A program made the position numbers and the translations under genes. The notes under the pieces were generated by a model. That model made no database searches, had not been told where the DNA came from, and worked only from the letters and a program-made list of their open reading frames with translations. From assembly GCA_965220665.1 (NCBI GenBank), contig CBDCQQ010000004.1:682001-746000 (forward strand): DNA of 64,000 nucleotides, given 5' to 3'. This document shows positions 8,191-16,840 of the stretch, piece by piece (the first letter of the stretch is position 1; every line of letters starts with the position of its first letter). Origin of the DNA: JAJDZL01 sp965220665. GTDB taxonomy: Bacteria > Pseudomonadota > Gammaproteobacteria > Arenicellales > JAJDZL01.

Positions 8191-9756
8191 TCAATGTGTC
8201 CAGTTCAGTTCGTCAGATGCTGGAATCTCCCTTTCCCGACGAGCAATATAGTCCAGTAAAGCTTCATCCACAGATTCATCCAGTGGTGGTAATTCATAGG
8301 ACTTGAGCATCTCTTTTGCAGTTTGTAGAGCACGTTCAGTGATGGTGACTGCTCCATCTGCTTCCCACTGCTCGTAGGTATTGTTGTCAAACTGCTTAGG
8401 CATGAAGAATCCTCGCTGAAAGTTCAATAGAGTGTGTGGATGGCCTAAATAATGCCCCCCGGGACCGATGTCCGAAACAGCTGCTATGGCCTCCTCAAAA
8501 TCATCCCAGCGAATTCCTTCAGCCATTCGATATCCCATAGCACACTGTTCAGCATCAACTATGAACTTCGCCACTGAACAATGCATCCCCGCTTCGTTCC
8601 ATCCCGCTGAGTGCCACAGAAAGTTTCCACCAGAAAGCAGGACTGCCATCATTGTCGATGCACTCTCATAACCTGCCTGTGCATCTAACGTCTTTGAACC
8701 ACCCAATGTGTTCGAAGTTCGCCAGGGCAGATTGTAGAAACGTGCCATTTGCCCGATCATGAAATTCATCAGACTGATCTCAGGAGTACCGGCCATAGGC
8801 GCACCTGAGGCCATCGATACGGTAGAGAGGTAATGCCCATAAATCGCCGGGCTGCCTTTCCTTACAACTTGCGTATACGCGAGTGCAGACAATGCTTCTG
8901 CATTTAGCTGTGCAACAGCGGGTGCAGTAGAAGCTGGGGTATTGGCACCACCTAAGACAAAAGGTGAGCAAAGTATGGGCTGATTACGCTTGCAAAATTC
9001 TCGAAGCGCCCCCAACATTGTCTCATCCCACAACAAAGGGGAATTTCCATTGCAGTTGCCGACTACAACCTGATGTGATTCCATGTACTCCTCTCCAAAC
9101 AAAATTGCGCACATCTCCAGTACGTCTGCAGCATTTCTGGGAGAAGTCGTCATTCCCATCAACGTTTTGTCGGAGTTTTTCATCGAAGAGTATGTAATGC
9201 GAAGATGTCGGTGTGAGATGGGGTGATCCATTGGCTCCACAATGTGATGTGAAGTCGAGTGAATTGCTGGAGATAGATGAGCAAGTCTGTGCAACATGGC
9301 AAGATCAGCCAGAGTTGGATTTCTACGACGATCTTCCAAATCTCGTATGTACGGTGCTCCAGCCATAGGTATAAATATGGTAGAGCGTCCTCCGATCCTG
9401 ACGGACTTTTCGGGGTCCCTTGCATGAAGCGTCAGCTCTGAAGGAATGGATGAAATCAGCTCACCTACCAATCCACGATCCAAGTGTACCCTGAATTCAT
9501 CCCGAATGTCTGCACCAACAGACTTCCAGTCCCTGATTGCTTGAGGATCTCGAAATACGACCCCTACATTTTCGAGAATTTCCAGGGACGCATAGTGAAT
9601 ACGCTCAATCTCTTCCTGCTTCATCGGTTCAATCAAAGGCAACCGATTCATCAATGCAGGAAGCATTGGTTCTATAACATTACTTCTTATGCTCCGTCGT
9701 TTTTGGCGTCCACCTCGACGTTGACTAAGCTCTTCAGTACTTAATCCTTCGATCAT
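8191..9756 (-). CDS. MttB-family methyltransferase (non-pyrrolysine)
   Basis: The 521-residue product is a full-length member of the trimethylamine methyltransferase (MttB/COG5598) superfamily: EEIERIHYASLEILENVGV near the N-terminus, central GNCNGNSPLLWDETMLG, and TLGGSKTLDAQAGYESA where archaeal MttB has pyrrolysine. There is no in-frame TAG, so this belongs with the non-Pyl relatives, some of which demethylate glycine betaine or proline betaine onto a corrinoid protein. No corrinoid protein or corrinoid:folate methyltransferase gene was found nearby, so the methyl acceptor is unknown. It shares direction with the downstream oxidase. A betaine-type ABC transporter lies just upstream. The ATG at 9756 follows a weak AGGA. 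Confidence 0.87.
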   Translation of the reverse strand: MIEGLSTEELSQRRGGRQKRRSIRSNVIEPMLPALMNRLPLIEPMKQEEIERIHYASLEILENVGVVFRDPQAIRDWKSVGADIRDEFRVHLDRGLVGELISSIPSELTLHARDPEKSVRIGGRSTIFIPMAGAPYIRDLEDRRRNPTLADLAMLHRLAHLSPAIHSTSHHIVEPMDHPISHRHLRITYSSMKNSDKTLMGMTTSPRNAADVLEMCAILFGEEYMESHQVVVGNCNGNSPLLWDETMLGALREFCKRNQPILCSPFVLGGANTPASTAPAVAQLNAEALSALAYTQVVRKGSPAIYGHYLSTVSMASGAPMAGTPEISLMNFMIGQMARFYNLPWRTSNTLGGSKTLDAQAGYESASTMMAVLLSGGNFLWHSAGWNEAGMHCSVAKFIVDAEQCAMGYRMAEGIRWDDFEEAIAAVSDIGPGGHYLGHPHTLLNFQRGFFMPKQFDNNTYEQWEADGAVTITERALQTAKEMLKSYELPPLDESVDEALLDYIARREREIPASDELNWTH

Positions 9757-10017
9757 TCATAGCATCCTGAGAGAGGCAATTGCCCGGACTTTGACTGTGA
9801 ACAGGGAATTTGAACTGTCTGGCGAATTCTTCTCACTATGAAATATGAGTTCACAGCGCCACTCCCTTCTGTTTAGTTAGAGTGCTTTCGATCTATGGAA
9901 AATCAGGAATAATACAACTCAAATTAAAAGTGAGATTGTGCTCCAACCAAGATGGCTTTGATTCCCTAAGTCTAATTTGTGGCGATATGCAGTCAAATTT
10001 CAATTGCACAATTTATT

Positions 10018-10575
10018 CTATATCAGAGGCATTCCGAATAATACACCATGAAATTTCGCGAGCAACCCAGCGACAACAACTCCAGACACGATTGCCACGG
10101 CATCCATTGTCCACATGGGAGCCTTTGCTTGGGAAGATTGATTGCTTCGCAAGACAATACTTACCGTTGCAATTACAGAATACGCACCTAACGTCCCGAA
10201 CAGCAAAATCGATCTGAGATCTCCGTTTGCCGCAAGGTGAGCGACCGCCCATAAAAATAGCCCTGCTAGCATTGGGTGACGCACAATTGCCCGAATGTGC
10301 GTTGGCATGTTTGCTGCCGCGAATAGAATCAGTGCGACAGGTACCAATCCAAACGCCAGTGAACGTCCCCAAGTCAAAGGCTGATATACAGGTTCAAAAT
10401 CAGCCCTGGAAAATCCCCATATGATCAGTGCCAGGCTTGCAAATGCAACGGCCGCGAATATTGCTCGGTACTTTTTTTCACCGAGATTCTCAATCAGTGA
10501 AGTACGTAATGGCGGGACACTGGGAATTAGATGCAGGGCTACAAATAGAGTCAGTCCAATTATCAGAAGATTCAT
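10018..10575 (-). CDS. nnrU: NnrU family membrane protein
   Basis: The 185-residue protein is hydrophobic, with about five to six predicted membrane spans. It shows the NnrU pattern: an LFVALHLIPSVP start, the AIVRHPMLAGLFLWAVAHL motif near residue 115 and a following LLFGTLGAY. NnrU proteins resemble isoprenylcysteine methyltransferase-type membrane proteins and are linked to nitric oxide or nitrite metabolism by genetics only. It stands alone between the transporter cluster and the MttB-family gene. A scrap of a second copy lies next to nnrS near 55.7 kb. Confidence 0.85.
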   Translation of the reverse strand: MNLLIIGLTLFVALHLIPSVPPLRTSLIENLGEKKYRAIFAAVAFASLALIIWGFSRADFEPVYQPLTWGRSLAFGLVPVALILFAAANMPTHIRAIVRHPMLAGLFLWAVAHLAANGDLRSILLFGTLGAYSVIATVSIVLRSNQSSQAKAPMWTMDAVAIVSGVVVAGLLAKFHGVLFGMPLI

Positions 10576-10655
10576 CAGAAGAATACCGTGGTTGGTTTCA
10601 AATTAAGGACATTGAGTACACTAGTTTATAGACGAATTGGTTGTAGAAGCACACC

Positions 10656-10790
10656 TTATTGAATTCGTTCGTTGTCAACGGAAATAATCGCGGCTTGCAT
10701 TCCTGCATACAGTGTGTCAACTGTGATGTCTTGGATAAGACAGACAAGAATTCCACCAGAATCATCGACACCAAAGGGAGTGGTCGACAT
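10656..10790 (-). CDS. Possible 44-residue small protein, unknown
   Basis: An ATG-started frame on the minus strand encodes 44 residues, including DDSGGILVCLIQDITVDTLY. It lies downstream of the proX hairpin and has no clear ribosome binding site. The composition is protein-like, but no family is recognised. It may be a remnant of a larger gene. It is listed only as a candidate. Confidence 0.2.
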   Translation of the reverse strand: MSTTPFGVDDSGGILVCLIQDITVDTLYAGMQAAIISVDNERIQ

Positions 10791-10946
10791 AAATGGAAAA
10801 CGGACAAGCAGTCGTTGAATTATTAGCTAATTCAACAGTTTCTCTTAACCTTCCCTTGTCGCCTGAAGTAAATTGTTCTCAAAATAACAGCGTCTTCAGT
10901 TAGAAACCGCGACCTCGCACGGGTTAGCAAAGAGATTCAACAGTCA

Positions 10947-10978
10947 GCAAGGAAAGCACAGAACAGTGCTTTCCTTGC
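10947..10978 (-). terminator. Hairpin downstream of proX (first betaine operon)
   Basis: A perfect 13-bp stem with arms GCAAGGAAAGCAC (10947-10959) and its complement (10966-10978) encloses a 6-base loop. It lies 20 bases beyond the proX stop. There is no strong T-run on the minus strand after it, so it may act as an mRNA 3'-end stabiliser as much as a terminator. Confidence 0.6.
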
Positions 10979-10998
10979 GTTATATGTCATTTCTAGGC

Positions 10999-12003
10999 TT
11001 ACTTAGCGGCTGCTTTTCCCGCTTCAACCCAGCTGTTGAAAGTATCCTGATTAGCAGCAATCCACTCATCAACATGTCTGGCAATGTCGTCGATTGAATC
11101 TTCGCCATCACGCATTTTATTGTTCTGCGCGGATACATCGTTAATATCAAGCTTTGCCATCTCAAAAACGGCCTGAGCAGCAGGATTCGCACTTAAAAAT
11201 TCATTGTTTGCTACAACACGCAGTGCATTCACTTCAAAACCCAGGTCTTTTCCTTTAAACATCGTATCGGCTTCCCGACCGTCTGGCAATGAAGAGTACG
11301 GTACAGCAATCCATTCGACGTTGTCGCCCGGAACAAGGACGCCAGATACCCAAAAAGGTGTCCACGTGTAATATACGATTGGCTCGCCATTCTGTTCTCT
11401 CGCAACGGTTTCAGCAATAATTGCGTTGTAAGCGCCTTGATTGTGCGTTACTGTGTCTCGCAATTCAAATTCAGTCAGATGGTGTTCAATGACGCGTTCA
11501 CAACCCCATCCAGGAACACAGCCTGCCAGATCAGCAGTTCCATTTCCATCAGCATCAAATCGCTTGGCAACTTCTGGGTCTTTCAGGTCGCCCAGGTTTT
11601 GTACGCCTGCAGCATACGAAGCTGAATCAACCAGGTAACCCTGAAGAGCGCCTTCAATATAACTGCCGACTTTTGACATCTTGGCATCACCACCAGATTC
11701 TTCGAAAAAAGCGGCGTGAAGCGGATCCCAATGCACTGCAGTGAAATCACCATCGCCGGTACCAAGAGCTAAATGAATGGTTTGGTACTCAACTTCCTGC
11801 GGTTCGGCGACTTCATACCCCAATTCCATCAGCGCTTTATAGATGATCTGGTGTTGAAACTTTTCTTCCAGATTTGTACCTTCAATCGGTCTAACCGTAA
11901 CGCCCTTACCCGGCATCATAGAATCAGCCATACTAGCAGTGGCTACAGCAAATAATCCAATTCCGAGCGCCAGAGAACCAACGAGTTTTTTTACACTAAA
12001 CAT
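10999..12003 (-). CDS. proX: Glycine betaine/proline-type ABC transporter substrate-binding protein
   Basis: The 334-residue product starts with a signal peptide (VKKLVGSLALGIGLFAVATA then SMADS) and continues as a ProX-type periplasmic binding protein. Motifs are GKGVTVRPIEGT, FTAVHWDPLHAAFFEE, GCVPGWGCERVIEHH and YYTWTPFWVSGVLVPGDNV. The aromatic residues of these loops usually form the cage for quaternary ammonium groups. The ATG at 12003 is chosen because GGAGG precedes it by 7 bases; a longer reading from 12117 lacks such support and would bury the signal peptide. It is the last gene of a proV-proW-proX unit, 295 bases after proW. Confidence 0.9.
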   Translation of the reverse strand: MFSVKKLVGSLALGIGLFAVATASMADSMMPGKGVTVRPIEGTNLEEKFQHQIIYKALMELGYEVAEPQEVEYQTIHLALGTGDGDFTAVHWDPLHAAFFEESGGDAKMSKVGSYIEGALQGYLVDSASYAAGVQNLGDLKDPEVAKRFDADGNGTADLAGCVPGWGCERVIEHHLTEFELRDTVTHNQGAYNAIIAETVAREQNGEPIVYYTWTPFWVSGVLVPGDNVEWIAVPYSSLPDGREADTMFKGKDLGFEVNALRVVANNEFLSANPAAQAVFEMAKLDINDVSAQNNKMRDGEDSIDDIARHVDEWIAANQDTFNSWVEAGKAAAK

Positions 12004-12192
12004 TAATGTTCCTCCAAAATAAAAAAAACTGCTACTACAGAACCGTGCGAGAACTATGTTGTATTGCAACTCTCTAGCCTCAATTAACCACGGTTCGCAG
12101 TACAGCGGTAACTTCAAATCAAGCTCCTCAAAAAGAGGATCTCATCCTTGGGAGTAACTATAGCACTTGATATTTACCGTTGCAGTTGAAAA

Positions 12193-12213
12193 ATCAGGTC
12201 CGAACAACCTGAT
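12193..12213 (-). promoter_or_regulatory. Small inverted repeat between proW and proX
   Basis: Arms ATCAGGT (12193-12199) and ACCTGAT (12207-12213) flank a 7-base loop in the 295-base gap between proW and proX. A second small hairpin (TCCTC/GAGGA) lies near 12124-12138. They may modulate the ratio of binding protein to permease. The role is inferred only. Confidence 0.3.
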
Positions 12214-12298
12214 CCTATCACTCCAGATGGAACAAAGCTGTGGATCGATACACCTCTATTCAATTCAGAGAGGACGGCCAGTATGAAAGTGGCTCAGA

Positions 12299-13258
12299 TT
12301 AGACCGGACTGGTTTCTTTAGGATTTTTTCCGATTAGACGGAGACAAAGTCCAACAGGTCCTCCTTGCCACCAGTGTCGATATCCTCGTTCTCTACCAGT
12401 CCTTCCCAATCCCTGTGTAATTCTGTCCAGCACAATCGCCAAAACGACAATTCCGAAACCACCAACCAAAGCCTTTCCTGCGTCTAGACGTCCCATCGCT
12501 CGCAACACCTCATTTCCAAGTCCCTTCACAGCGATGAGTGACGCAATCACAACTACCGACAATGCCATCATGATAGTCTGATTTAATCCAGCCATTATTG
12601 AAGGGGTTGCGAGTGGCAGTTCTACTTTGAACAAAATTTGCCTTGGTGATGATCCAAATGCTCTTGCTGCCTCTACCACACTCACATCGACTTGTCGAAT
12701 ACCAAGTGAAGTCAAACGAATGATCGGCGGTAAAGCAAAAACAACTGTAACAATGACTCCAGAAACGTTGCCAATACCGATTAGCATGACTACAGGCACC
12801 AGATACACAAATGCGGGAATTGTTTGCATTGTGTCCAGAACTGGCCGAATAGCGATTTCGAATCGGTCGCTTTTTCCTGCCAATAATCCCAATGGCAAAC
12901 CAAAAAATACACAGATGGCCACAGATGTTGTCACGACTGCGAGCGTCGTCATAGCTAAACCCCAGGCATATGGGTCGCTTAGACCCAAGAATATGAGGCA
13001 GCCAACTACGAAAGCTGCAACTCTAACACCTGCTGCCTGCCAAGCAAGAAGAAAAATTAGCCCAAGCATTGCAACTGGCGGAATGGCATGCATGATGGCT
13101 TCTACGGTAACAATCAGGTCATTGACAAACCACTTTATCGGTTGAACCACATCCCGGTTTTCTGCAGCCCAATTTTTGATGCCGTCAGCCCAATCCGCAA
13201 TTCCAAAATCTATGCTTCTGAATGGACTTAACAGGTTTACTGATTCTTTGTCGGCCAT
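12299..13258 (-). CDS. proW: Glycine betaine/proline-type ABC transporter permease
   Basis: The 319-residue membrane protein has a soluble N-terminus of about 45 residues and then multiple hydrophobic segments. The permease EAA loop reads VVEAARAFGSSPRQILFKVE, followed by LPLATPSIMAGLNQTIMMA. LDTMQTIPAFVYLVPVVMLIG is characteristic of ProW/OpuAB. It forms the inner-membrane channel with ProV and receives substrate from ProX. It starts 30 bases after proV in the same direction. No sequence defect is visible. Confidence 0.92.
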   Translation of the reverse strand: MADKESVNLLSPFRSIDFGIADWADGIKNWAAENRDVVQPIKWFVNDLIVTVEAIMHAIPPVAMLGLIFLLAWQAAGVRVAAFVVGCLIFLGLSDPYAWGLAMTTLAVVTTSVAICVFFGLPLGLLAGKSDRFEIAIRPVLDTMQTIPAFVYLVPVVMLIGIGNVSGVIVTVVFALPPIIRLTSLGIRQVDVSVVEAARAFGSSPRQILFKVELPLATPSIMAGLNQTIMMALSVVVIASLIAVKGLGNEVLRAMGRLDAGKALVGGFGIVVLAIVLDRITQGLGRTGRERGYRHWWQGGPVGLCLRLIGKNPKETSPV

Positions 13259-13288
13259 TGATTCACTCCCACATCAGAAATGTGCTTC

Positions 13289-14368
13289 TTACTCCTGCTT
13301 TCCTTGAATTCCGCGCAGCAAAGTGCGTTTCGACACGACACCCAACACCGTGCCATCTCGCTCCACAATGATTGGATGATCCGTGTCAATTGACAGGTCA
13401 ACCAAATGATCGAGACTATCGTCTAATTTCGCCACTGGACAATCAGTTGAGTTTAGGGGGCCATAAATATTTTCGTATTGTTCTATCGACTGCATCACTT
13501 TCTGAGCGGTTACCAATTGCAACTTTGAAATGCCAGCAACAAAATCCGCCACGTAATCATCAACCGGATCTGTAACGATCTCTTCCGGTGTGCCGATTTG
13601 AACCAGTGCACCGTCTTTCATGATGGCAATTCGATGTCCAATGCGAATTGCTTCATCAAGATCATGAGTAATGAATAATGTAGTCTTTTTCATTTCGGCT
13701 GACAGAGCCAGAAACTGATCTTGCAACTGTCTTCGAATGAGAGGGTCTAAAGCGGAAAACGGTTCATCCATCAGCAAAATGTGCGGATCAGCTGCTATTG
13801 CTCGTGCCAATCCAACGCGCTGCTGCATGCCACCGGATAATTCGTCTGGATATCGATCGTTCCAGCCCTGAAGCTCAACTGCTTCTATTGCCTGGTCTGC
13901 AGTTTGATACCGAATATCGCGGTCAATCCCTCGAACTTCCAACGCGAAAGCAACGTTATCGCGAACTGTCCGATGCGGCATCAATGCCATATTCTGAAAT
14001 ACCATTCCAATTTTTGTGGACCGCAAAGCTCTGAGTTCAACAGTACCAAGCTGACTGATATCCTGTCCTTCGATAAGCACTTCTCCATAAGTTGGTTCAA
14101 TCAGGAGATTAATGTGGCGAATTAGTGTTGATTTACCAGACCCTGACAATCCCATAATGCAGAACACCTCGCCCTCTCCTACGGAAAAGCTTGCATCCTG
14201 AACACCCACGACACAGCGGTACTTATCGCGAATTTCATTTTTCGATAACCCTTCGTTCTGAACCGCTTGCATTGCATCCGCTGAACGGTCACCAAATATT
14301 TTCCAAAGATGGCGGCACTCAATTACCGCATGAGTGTTATTCGACAATTGGGATTTTTCAGTGGGCAT
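13289..14368 (-). CDS. proV: Glycine betaine/proline-type ABC transporter ATPase with CBS region
   Basis: The 359-residue protein has Walker A (GLSGSGKST, about residue 75), signature LSGGMQQRVGLARA, Walker B ILLMDEPFSALD and the switch histidine in TLFITHDLDEA. The N-terminal CRHLWKIFGDRSADAM and the long insertion before Walker A (NEGLSKNEIRDKYRCVVGV) are typical of ProV/OpuAA. The C-terminal 90 residues, including HPIIVERDGTVLGVVSKR, form the CBS-type osmosensing or regulatory region, shortened relative to OpuA. It is the first gene of proV-proW-proX. The order differs from the second operon in this window, where proX comes first. Confidence 0.94.
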   Translation of the reverse strand: MPTEKSQLSNNTHAVIECRHLWKIFGDRSADAMQAVQNEGLSKNEIRDKYRCVVGVQDASFSVGEGEVFCIMGLSGSGKSTLIRHINLLIEPTYGEVLIEGQDISQLGTVELRALRSTKIGMVFQNMALMPHRTVRDNVAFALEVRGIDRDIRYQTADQAIEAVELQGWNDRYPDELSGGMQQRVGLARAIAADPHILLMDEPFSALDPLIRRQLQDQFLALSAEMKKTTLFITHDLDEAIRIGHRIAIMKDGALVQIGTPEEIVTDPVDDYVADFVAGISKLQLVTAQKVMQSIEQYENIYGPLNSTDCPVAKLDDSLDHLVDLSIDTDHPIIVERDGTVLGVVSKRTLLRGIQGKQE

Positions 14369-14861
14369 TCAATGCATTTCCTGTTTAGATTTCTCGCGTG
14401 AGACAGTGAAACTAGAGATTTAGCGATCTCGAAATTCTTTCCCCAGCAGCGCGCCTAGCTGTCAATTAACTCACATAAAGTTGTTAATTATGGCAATAAT
14501 TTTCCTGTAATTCCGGTAATGATATTGTCATGCCGTTCCCGTTTGCATGAAATTTGACTTTATTATTTTCATCTTTTCAATTAGATACAGTCAGTTCTAA
14601 GATTTGGTCTGATGTTACCAAATTGAATGAAATATTGTGAATCATTATCAGCGGAAGCTGTTGAATGCTGCCGAACTACTTTTTTGGTGAGTGAATTATT
14701 TTGGGTATTGAACACCTAATATGTACTGGAATAATGAGTTTCCATTCTTTGATACGATGAACAAAATGGTTGATATATAACTTTTTTGAGCCTCACCTGT
14801 AGGACAGATGATGTCAATTGCATGTGTTTCCGCCAACTGGGATTCTTGCAATTGAATTGCC
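14369..14861. other. Intergenic AT-rich region upstream of proV
   Basis: About 490 bases without a supported gene. It is AT-rich and should contain the proV promoter, but no box pair stands out enough to call. Confidence 0.5.
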
Positions 14862-15008
14862 TCAAATGCGGCCAGCAGGACAATCTACTCTGCCGGTTGT
14901 GGAAACTTCAGGTCTTTCATCCACACTCGATGCTGACGCATCCATTTGGTTTTTGACCAGCGTCGACGCGATCACATCCTTGTGAACATCCAGTCCTATG
15001 TAAGTCAC
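14862..15008 (-). pseudogene. N-terminal remnant of an IS110-family transposase
   Basis: From a GTG at 15008 the minus strand reads VTYIGLDVHKDVIASTLVKN and stops after 48 residues. TYIGLDVHK is the first catalytic motif of the DEDD (IS110/IS1111) transposases. The rest of the protein is gone, so this is a scar. It is not a copy of the intact IS110-type transposase at 33.2-34.6 kb, which reads SAGIDIAKDIHAVAL at the same place. Confidence 0.7.
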
Positions 15009-15172
15009 TGCATCGGTGCAATTGATTCGTTACGACGGTTGGGTGTCACTACAATATTCCAAGTCTGTTCCTCCACGTCGAACAATCTGAAACTAAGCAA
15101 AATGAAATTTTTGCTCATCTCGATTATTTCGGGGAACAGGTTAAAAATATCAAAATAACGTCTTATTATCCC

Positions 15173-15466
15173 TTAGGCCACCTCAAGCGGGCGAATTGCA
15201 CTCAGAGCATCTGCCTCTCGCCGCTTAGCAATTTCAAGTTCATAGAGGCATTGAAGATTCGTCCAACTCTGCGCGTCTGTATTGAAATATCGTGCTAAAC
15301 GGAGCGCAGTGCCTGCACTAATTCCTCGACGTCCGAGTACGATTTCATTGATGCGCGCTGGTGTTACGCCAAGTGCCCTAGCCAACGCTGTGGCTGACAG
15401 ACCAAAAGGCTCCATGAAGTCATGCTTCAGGATTTCACCTGGATGAACAGGCTGAAGTTTTTTCAT
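15173..15466 (-). CDS. higA: HigA-family addiction module antitoxin
   Basis: The 97-residue protein matches HigA/VapI antitoxins. It has the start KKLQPVHPGEILKHDFMEP, then a helix-turn-helix (LSATALARALGVTPARINEI, about residues 23-42), then GRRGISAGTALRLARYFNTD. HigA binds its operon operator and neutralises HigB, an mRNA interferase. The ATG at 15466 follows GGAAAG at good spacing. The toxin gene, which should precede it, is present only as a C-terminal half (15483-15720). The antitoxin now appears to be an orphan. Confidence 0.9.
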   Translation of the reverse strand: MKKLQPVHPGEILKHDFMEPFGLSATALARALGVTPARINEIVLGRRGISAGTALRLARYFNTDAQSWTNLQCLYELEIAKRREADALSAIRPLEVA

Positions 15467-15482
15467 ACATCTTTCCAACTAG

Positions 15483-15720
15483 TTATTTGTGATAGTCAAC
15501 TATTTCCACATCAAAGACATCCCCAGCACAATAACGAAAACAAATCCGCCATTGATCATTTATCCGTATGCTGTACGAACCCTTTCGGTCGCCACGCACC
15601 GCCGGTATCGATAGGATCGACCATCGAATCCGCGCAAAAACTCGAATACCAACGAGTTGAAGCGAACGGCAACTGGGATCCTCAACATGAATTTCTGCTG
15701 GACAACCGGATATTTAACAG
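15483..15720 (-). pseudogene. Decayed higB toxin (C-terminal half)
   Basis: Upstream of higA, the minus strand encodes RGDRKGSYSIRINDQWRICF followed by RYCAGDVFDVEIVDYHK and a stop. This is the highly conserved C-terminal half of HigB mRNA interferases. Upstream in the same frame there is no match to the HigB N-terminus and no ATG, GTG or TTG before an in-frame TAA. The toxin is therefore truncated or rearranged and probably inactive, which explains how higA can persist alone. Confidence 0.75.
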
Positions 15721-15832
15721 TCGGTCGGGATTTCACGTGATCACGAGGCGTATAGTGATCTCCGCCTTTTTTGGTCGGACATCGCAGAAATTCCACGTAC
15801 CGAATCTTTATAGACCAATCCCATCTGATGAT

Positions 15833-15908
15833 TGGTGGGCCGTGCAGGAATCGAACCTGCGACACCCTGATTAAAAGTCAGATGCTCTACCGACTGAGCT
15901 AACGGCCC
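15833..15908 (-). tRNA. tRNA-Lys (anticodon UUU)
   Basis: The minus strand folds as a full cloverleaf. The acceptor stem is GGGCCGT/ACGGCCC, the D-arm contains AGCTCAGTCGGTAGAGC, the anticodon loop is CTTTTAA (anticodon TTT) and the T-loop is GTTCGAATC. The 3' CCA is encoded (15833-15835). A TTGACA box lies 39 bases upstream (15947-15952 on the plus strand), though its -10 partner is weak. The decayed toxin gene lies just downstream, so the tRNA end may have served as an integration site. Confidence 0.97.
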
Positions 15909-16414
15909 TATTTCCACACAATTGCTTTGATGAACCAATATCAACCTGTCAATTGATTTAATTTAACAAGAGTCCACAAATCGAGATTGGAGGAGCAAAC
16001 TCTTTACCCAAATTTGCTTCCTGTCGATTGTTTGGTCGCGAGGCACGAGAATTATATCCAATGCGTAATCTAGCAATTTGATGTGTTCGATTAATTTTGC
16101 CAAATAGGATTTTTTTGCTTGAAAATTGGGGACGTTGTCTACGAACGAGTGAAGTGAATTCACTCATTCAAGCCGTGTACGAGATTCTGGTGACAGAATC
16201 GACAATTTGTGGATTCGTAGGGATAGTGTCAGAATTTGAACACATCAGTCAGAGCTGACATCATCCACAAGTGAAACAAATGGGAGGAGTTCTGATTCAA
16301 GTCAACTTGAATGAAATCAAAGATAAACTAACTCCAAAATTACTGAAAGCGACACTTGGCAAGTCTATTTCTTGAGTACCCCGCCATATGAATCTAGATA
16401 GTTCTGACACGCCC
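15909..16414. other. Intergenic region with two consecutive hairpins
   Basis: No supported gene. Short minus-strand frames at 15958-16167 in two registers have no recognisable family. Near 16147-16200 there are two back-to-back hairpins, the second listed separately. The region probably holds the 3' end of the aconitase X transcript and the tRNA promoter. Confidence 0.5.
16147..16200 (-). terminator. Paired hairpins downstream of the aconitase X genes
   Basis: GAGTGAA/TTCACTC (16147-16165, 5-base loop) and GATTCTG/CAGAATC (16183-16200, 4-base loop) follow the small aconitase X subunit gene by about 215 bases. There is no T-run, so termination is uncertain. Confidence 0.35.
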
Positions 16415-16840
16415 TTAGATACCACCAACGGATTCTTGAATTAAAAGTCCTTCCTCTGGAAAAATCGAAAGTTGATCACCCGATTCAATACACAAGGTGA
16501 TGTCAACAGCAAAATCATGAATAAGTGGAAGTGCCGCAAACGCAGCTCCTTGGGCCAAAATTGGATTAGTTACATTCAACACCAACGCAGCTGGCGCCAT
16601 TCCTCGTTCAACCATATCCAAAAGCATCCAGGATGTTGCTACCCCGCCCTTGGCAGTATTCAGCACCAATATTTTGCCAACATAACTCTGACCGTAGAGT
16701 TGGTGCGAACGTCTTGAAAATATCCCTCGGAGTCGGTCAAGATCATAACGGGCACTGAAATTATCGCTGGCCACCAGCGCTTCACCCGTGACCGATGCTC
16801 CTATCCCCGCTTCGAAACTGTACGTTCGCTTATTGCTCAT
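16415..16840 (-). CDS. Aconitase X small (swivel, DUF126) subunit
   Basis: The 141-residue protein is the swivelling domain of aconitase X. It has the family motif GASVTGEALVASDNFSARYD at residues 14-33, then FSRRSHQLYGQSYVGKILVL, NTAKGGVATSWMLLDM and TNPILAQGAAFA. In aconitase X enzymes this domain closes over the substrate bound by the large subunit. It overlaps the large-subunit gene by 4 bases (ATGA), so the two are translated together. Bacterial two-gene AcnX enzymes are known as cis-3-hydroxy-L-proline dehydratases. The nearby ornithine cyclodeaminase-family gene supports that role here. Archaeal AcnX instead dehydrates mevalonate 5-phosphate. Confidence 0.88.
   Translation of the reverse strand: MSNKRTYSFEAGIGASVTGEALVASDNFSARYDLDRLRGIFSRRSHQLYGQSYVGKILVLNTAKGGVATSWMLLDMVERGMAPAALVLNVTNPILAQGAAFAALPLIHDFAVDITLCIESGDQLSIFPEEGLLIQESVGGI

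Larger units (their letters stand above)
10576..10998. other. Intergenic region with hairpins
   Basis: This stretch between nnrU and proX holds a 9-bp hairpin at 10814-10836 (arms GTTGAATTA), the strong hairpin at 10947-10978 listed separately, and one small minus-strand frame. Nothing else was recognised. Confidence 0.5.

Noticed and set aside
8191..9756. Pyrrolysine-containing MttB
   Set aside because: The family's Pyl position is a sense codon and there is no in-frame TAG. TAG is also used as a normal stop in this window (for example after coxS).
12004..12117. N-terminal extension of the first ProX
   Set aside because: It would precede the signal peptide. A GGAGG site supports the start at 12003.
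15958..16167. Two overlapping minus-strand frames of about 66-69 residues
   Set aside because: Neither frame shows a start signal or a recognisable family, and they exclude each other.
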